DNA of 43,954 nt from an uncultured Bacillaceae bacterium (lineage in GTDB: Bacteria > Bacillota > Bacilli > Bacillales > Caldibacillaceae), in assembly GCA_937951955.1 (NCBI GenBank), contig CALGAD010000046.1, positions 1 to 43,954 of the forward strand, written 5' to 3'. Below the pieces are notes generated by a model. The model searched no databases and was not told the DNA's origin. It was given only the letters and a program-made list of their open reading frames with translations. Shown in pieces: positions 41,467 to 43,954 of the stretch. The position numbers and the translations under genes are program-made. Positions within the stretch are counted from its first letter, which is position 1. Each line of letters begins with the position of its first letter.

Positions 41467-43140
41467 TTACTGATCGTTATCAGCACGGACCATTTTTAAA
41501 AATCCTGGATTTTGATGAGGCGGTTTTGTATCTCTACTAAATTCTTCCCTAACAATATCCCACCAACCAAATTGTTCTAAATAAACCAGATCAAATAACA
41601 TAATACCATGTGTGTTCTTCTCCACTGCACGAATCGCTTTTCGAAATTGTTCTGGGTTATCTTTATACTGATTCAAATATAGCGAGCCGTAATTAAATGT
41701 AGCATAATTTATAGCCTCCATTGCTAATTGGGCAGATCCTTCAACGCTGTACCAATAAGGTAACCCTTTTGCATCCGTTTCTTCAACAGTTACATCTGGA
41801 TAATAGTTTCCCGTCATGATAAAGTCTAGATATTCTGCATACCCGGTTTTATGATAGTCCTCACTGGCCCATTCATAATCACCTTTATACGTTTTGCTCC
41901 CCCAGTTCACTCCTTCATTGTAGTACAGGGGATACCAGGAACCGACATAGGTTGTAAATAATAGATCTTCATCAATGGAATGGACTAATTTTTCAGCCTT
42001 TTTAAAAAAGGATTGAATGTTATGCGCTCTAAATTCAATCCACTTTTTATATAACGGTCCTTCAACTATATTTTTTGCAGTCCCTTCAAATTCAATTTTG
42101 AAAATATCTTCTGGCCAATTTTGCACCTGCTGTCCAATATATTCTTCAAATTTTTCACGGCTCAAATCACTAAAATCAGCGAAAAGATCCGAATATCTTG
42201 CACGATCGAGAACGATACCATCTACATCATAGTTTGTTAGAATCTCTTCTATTATACTTAACTCGTAATTAATAACATCCTCGCGAATAGGATTGACGAA
42301 CACCGAATATGTTGGATATTCAGAAGCAGGAATAATTTCTGTTTCCGTTTTGTTATAATCTATCTTCTGTCCGACTTGTAAATTTTTTAGAACCCATTCC
42401 CTTGCAGTTCCATGGGCAGACAGGAGAACGCCATTTCTAGGCACCTCTAATGGTCCTGCCCCTGTAATCTGTCGATCCTCAATATGTGTAATTTCGCCAT
42501 CTACGATTTGCACTTCAACTCCCCATTGATTAGCAGGAGAAACATCATATTCATCTGGTGTATAGAGTACTAAATAATTCGTTAATCTTGTAGTATTAAC
42601 TCCATTAATTTCATGAGTTTCACCATTTTGTGCTTCTACTAATCGACTGGCATGGTAAAAATACGATTGCCATTCTGGATGTTGAAAGACAGGACCATCT
42701 TTATACGTGTTATTCCCCTCGGAGAATACATTAACATTAGCCAGTACTTCTAACCCTTGCTTTTTAGCTTCTTCTAAAACAATAGCCAATAAGTCATAAC
42801 CCTCTTCATAACCATCATAGCCAGGAATAATCGATGTACTAATATGTGGCGCTATTTTACTATCGTAAGCAACGAAACCCGTATAATTTTTCACATCAAC
42901 AACAATCGTATCAATGTTTGCATCGGCTGTTTTTTGAATAATATTGCGAACCTTTTCCGGTGTATTTAAGTATTGCATATTCGCTGATAAGTCATACCAT
43001 AGGATGCGTCCCTTCCAATTTTCATTTTTTACTAAGTTCGCCAACACTCTCTGGCGTGCATTATCTGATGCTGCAAATGTCAATGATGGAGTCGAAATCA
43101 TGAATACTAAAATAATTAGTAAACTGATCCATTTTCTCAT
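41467..43140 (-). CDS. Secreted family-10-like glycosidase (putative glycoside hydrolase)
   Basis: This 557-aa protein has a Sec signal peptide (about 1-23, ending SLTFA|A). Its TIM-barrel-like sequence resembles the GHL10/DUF187-type putative glycosidases: GRILWYDLSANMQYL, NIDTIVVDVKNYTGFVAYDS, LEVLANVNVFSEG, YDVDGIVLDRARYSD (acidic residues at strand ends) and LDFIMTGNYYPDVTVEE. No anchor or wall-binding repeat was seen, so it is probably released or loosely attached. It lies upstream of the sugar importer in the same direction and likely cuts the polymer whose products the importer takes up. It has its own cre-bearing promoter. The substrate is unknown. Confidence 0.85.
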   Translation of the reverse strand: MRKWISLLIILVFMISTPSLTFAASDNARQRVLANLVKNENWKGRILWYDLSANMQYLNTPEKVRNIIQKTADANIDTIVVDVKNYTGFVAYDSKIAPHISTSIIPGYDGYEEGYDLLAIVLEEAKKQGLEVLANVNVFSEGNNTYKDGPVFQHPEWQSYFYHASRLVEAQNGETHEINGVNTTRLTNYLVLYTPDEYDVSPANQWGVEVQIVDGEITHIEDRQITGAGPLEVPRNGVLLSAHGTAREWVLKNLQVGQKIDYNKTETEIIPASEYPTYSVFVNPIREDVINYELSIIEEILTNYDVDGIVLDRARYSDLFADFSDLSREKFEEYIGQQVQNWPEDIFKIEFEGTAKNIVEGPLYKKWIEFRAHNIQSFFKKAEKLVHSIDEDLLFTTYVGSWYPLYYNEGVNWGSKTYKGDYEWASEDYHKTGYAEYLDFIMTGNYYPDVTVEETDAKGLPYWYSVEGSAQLAMEAINYATFNYGSLYLNQYKDNPEQFRKAIRAVEKNTHGIMLFDLVYLEQFGWWDIVREEFSRDTKPPHQNPGFLKMVRADNDQ

Positions 43141-43234
43141 AATCTCCTCTCCCTTTTGTTCATTAAAATGTTAGATTTGCATTTTTTTCAAACCTACTAA
43201 AAATAATGAATGAATCACCTCAAATCTAAAATAA

Positions 43235-43248
43235 TTAAAGCGTTTACA
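43235..43248 (-). promoter_or_regulatory. cre site (CcpA) before the secreted glycosidase gene
   Basis: On the minus strand TGTAAACGCTTTAA matches the cre consensus at 13 of 14 positions. It lies 13 nt downstream of the extended -10 TGTTATAAT (43261-43269), giving the same promoter layout as the ABC operon. Confidence 0.7.
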
Positions 43249-43442
43249 TATTTAGGTTATATTATAACAATCATCCCGGCATTAGAAAATGCAACTTATT
43301 TACTAAATTTATAAATCTTTGAAAAACATTTTCATTCCATTGTTCATGCTATGCATTTCAATCCACCTATTTAAAAAAATCTAGAATGTGGAATCGACTC
43401 CTATCAGAGAGCGTTTATAATAACTGGGGGAAAATATAATTA

Positions 43443-43906
43443 AAAAACAAATTTGTTGATGCGGAAAGAATGAAAGATGATCACTTTATCTAAGTAGGTT
43501 TTCATCAAAAAAATTTTCCATCAGTTCTTCCTATTATTAATAAAACTATAACGGATGTAATTTCTAACTACCCGGTATATCATGTCACGAAGCACAATAA
43601 ATTGATAGAAGTTTCATATAAAATATTAATCATGAAGGCTTAAAATTTGTGCGTGATCTATTTTTTGAAAACAATAAATTTTATCGGATTTAATTTTCAC
43701 TAACACGAAACCATGAATGTTTTTGTCACCGAGGAAACAAAGCAAGCGATTTTCACTTCAAATGGTAATGATGAAATCCAAAGCGTTTAGAACTTCACGA
43801 CAATAAAAAAATGACAATCGATGGTAATTATGAAGATGATGATTCAAAACTTGCTCTTTCAAAACAACGTTTCCACCTTGTTAAAGAAAACTCCCAAAAA
43901 AAATAA
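43443..43906 (+). pseudogene. Frameshifted pseudogene of an unknown protein
   Basis: The plus strand reads as consecutive protein-like blocks: KFVDAERMKDDHFI, an in-frame TAA, then VGFHQKNFPSVLPIINKTIT and ISNYPVYHVTKHNKLIEVSY. After a frameshift comes NHEGLKFVRDLFFENNKFYR, then MNVFVTEETKQAIFTSNGND, and after another shift LELHDNKKMTIDGNYEDDDS ending at TAA 43904-43906. Together these make a former protein of about 150 aa with one nonsense codon and at least two frameshifts. I do not recognise the family. A GGGGGA sequence (43426-43431) may be the old ribosome binding site. Confidence 0.6.
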
Positions 43907-43926
43907 GACTTCCAATTAAATGGAAG
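43895..43926 (-). terminator. Terminator of a minus-strand gene beyond the right edge
   Basis: CTTCCA and TGGAAG form a 6-bp stem followed on the minus strand by TCTTATTTTTTTT. It overlaps the end of the pseudogene and probably ends a gene starting beyond the window. Confidence 0.6.
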
Positions 43927-43954
43927 CCCAGCTTATCTCAAATATATTAAAACA

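Noticed and set aside
43400..43420. Third cre-like sequence (GAGAGCGTTTATA) before the pseudogene
   Set aside because: Too many mismatches to the cre consensus.

Overview
The window is AT-rich DNA with strong AGGAGG-type ribosome binding sites, frequent TTG/GTG starts, sigma-A type promoters, CcpA-type cre sites, and RpiR, PucR and GntR regulators. This fits a low-GC Firmicute of the Bacillaceae (Oceanobacillus/Virgibacillus/Bacillus type); the genus cannot be fixed from the sequence alone. No rRNA, tRNA, CRISPR array or intact transposase was seen. Most of the window is accessory catabolism: importers, oxidases, hydrolases and their local regulators.

Region 1 (1-8500). The left edge has a possible gene start leaving the window and a decayed coding remnant. 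An SDR dehydrogenase (minus strand) stands back to back with a GntR regulator. Downstream of the regulator is a plus-strand oxidase operon: [2Fe-2S] protein, FAD/NAD disulfide-type subunit, separate BFD-type [2Fe-2S] protein and DAO-type FAD subunit (an HcnABC / opine oxidase / D-hydroxyproline dehydrogenase-like complex). A sodium symporter and a sarcosine/N-methyltryptophan oxidase-like flavoprotein follow. The theme is import and oxidation of an N-substituted amino acid. A 20-bp AT-rich site repeated before gntR and before the operon is the likely GntR operator.

Region 2 (8700-12400) holds unrelated small units: a Cys-rich small protein, a DUF441 membrane protein, a P1-family (DmpA-type) peptidase with CutC, and an amphi-Trp domain protein.

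Region 3 (12600-26600) is a coherent locus around a PucR-type regulator. A minus-strand operon encodes a DUF3311-like small membrane protein, a sodium symporter, a YtcJ-type amidohydrolase, an M20 N-carbamoyl amidohydrolase and dihydropyrimidinase. Plus-strand genes encode a 48-aa membrane peptide, a second symporter, an unknown 166-aa protein, a class III omega-aminotransferase and CoA-acylating (methyl)malonate semialdehyde dehydrogenase. Together these could carry a dihydropyrimidine to acetyl-CoA: ring opening, decarbamoylation to beta-alanine, transamination to malonate semialdehyde, oxidation. A TTGTCYAA-type motif recurs at the promoters.

Region 4 (26800-31400): a lipoprotein multicopper oxidase, a histidine kinase with almost no extracytoplasmic loop, an OmpR-type response regulator and two small membrane proteins. 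Phased 11-bp direct repeats lie before both the oxidase and the small membrane genes, so both are probably targets of this two-component system.

Region 5 (31500-43300) is a minus-strand carbohydrate cluster: a secreted family-10-like glycosidase, a sugar ABC importer, a fused ROK kinase-RpiR regulator, a DUF4127 protein, a NanE-type epimerase, a FAD-dependent oxidoreductase and an esterase-like hydrolase. Two cre sites mark it as catabolite repressed. It looks like an amino-sugar (ManNAc-type) pathway without a sialate lyase, and is the best candidate here for an uncharacterised system. The right edge holds a frameshifted pseudogene.
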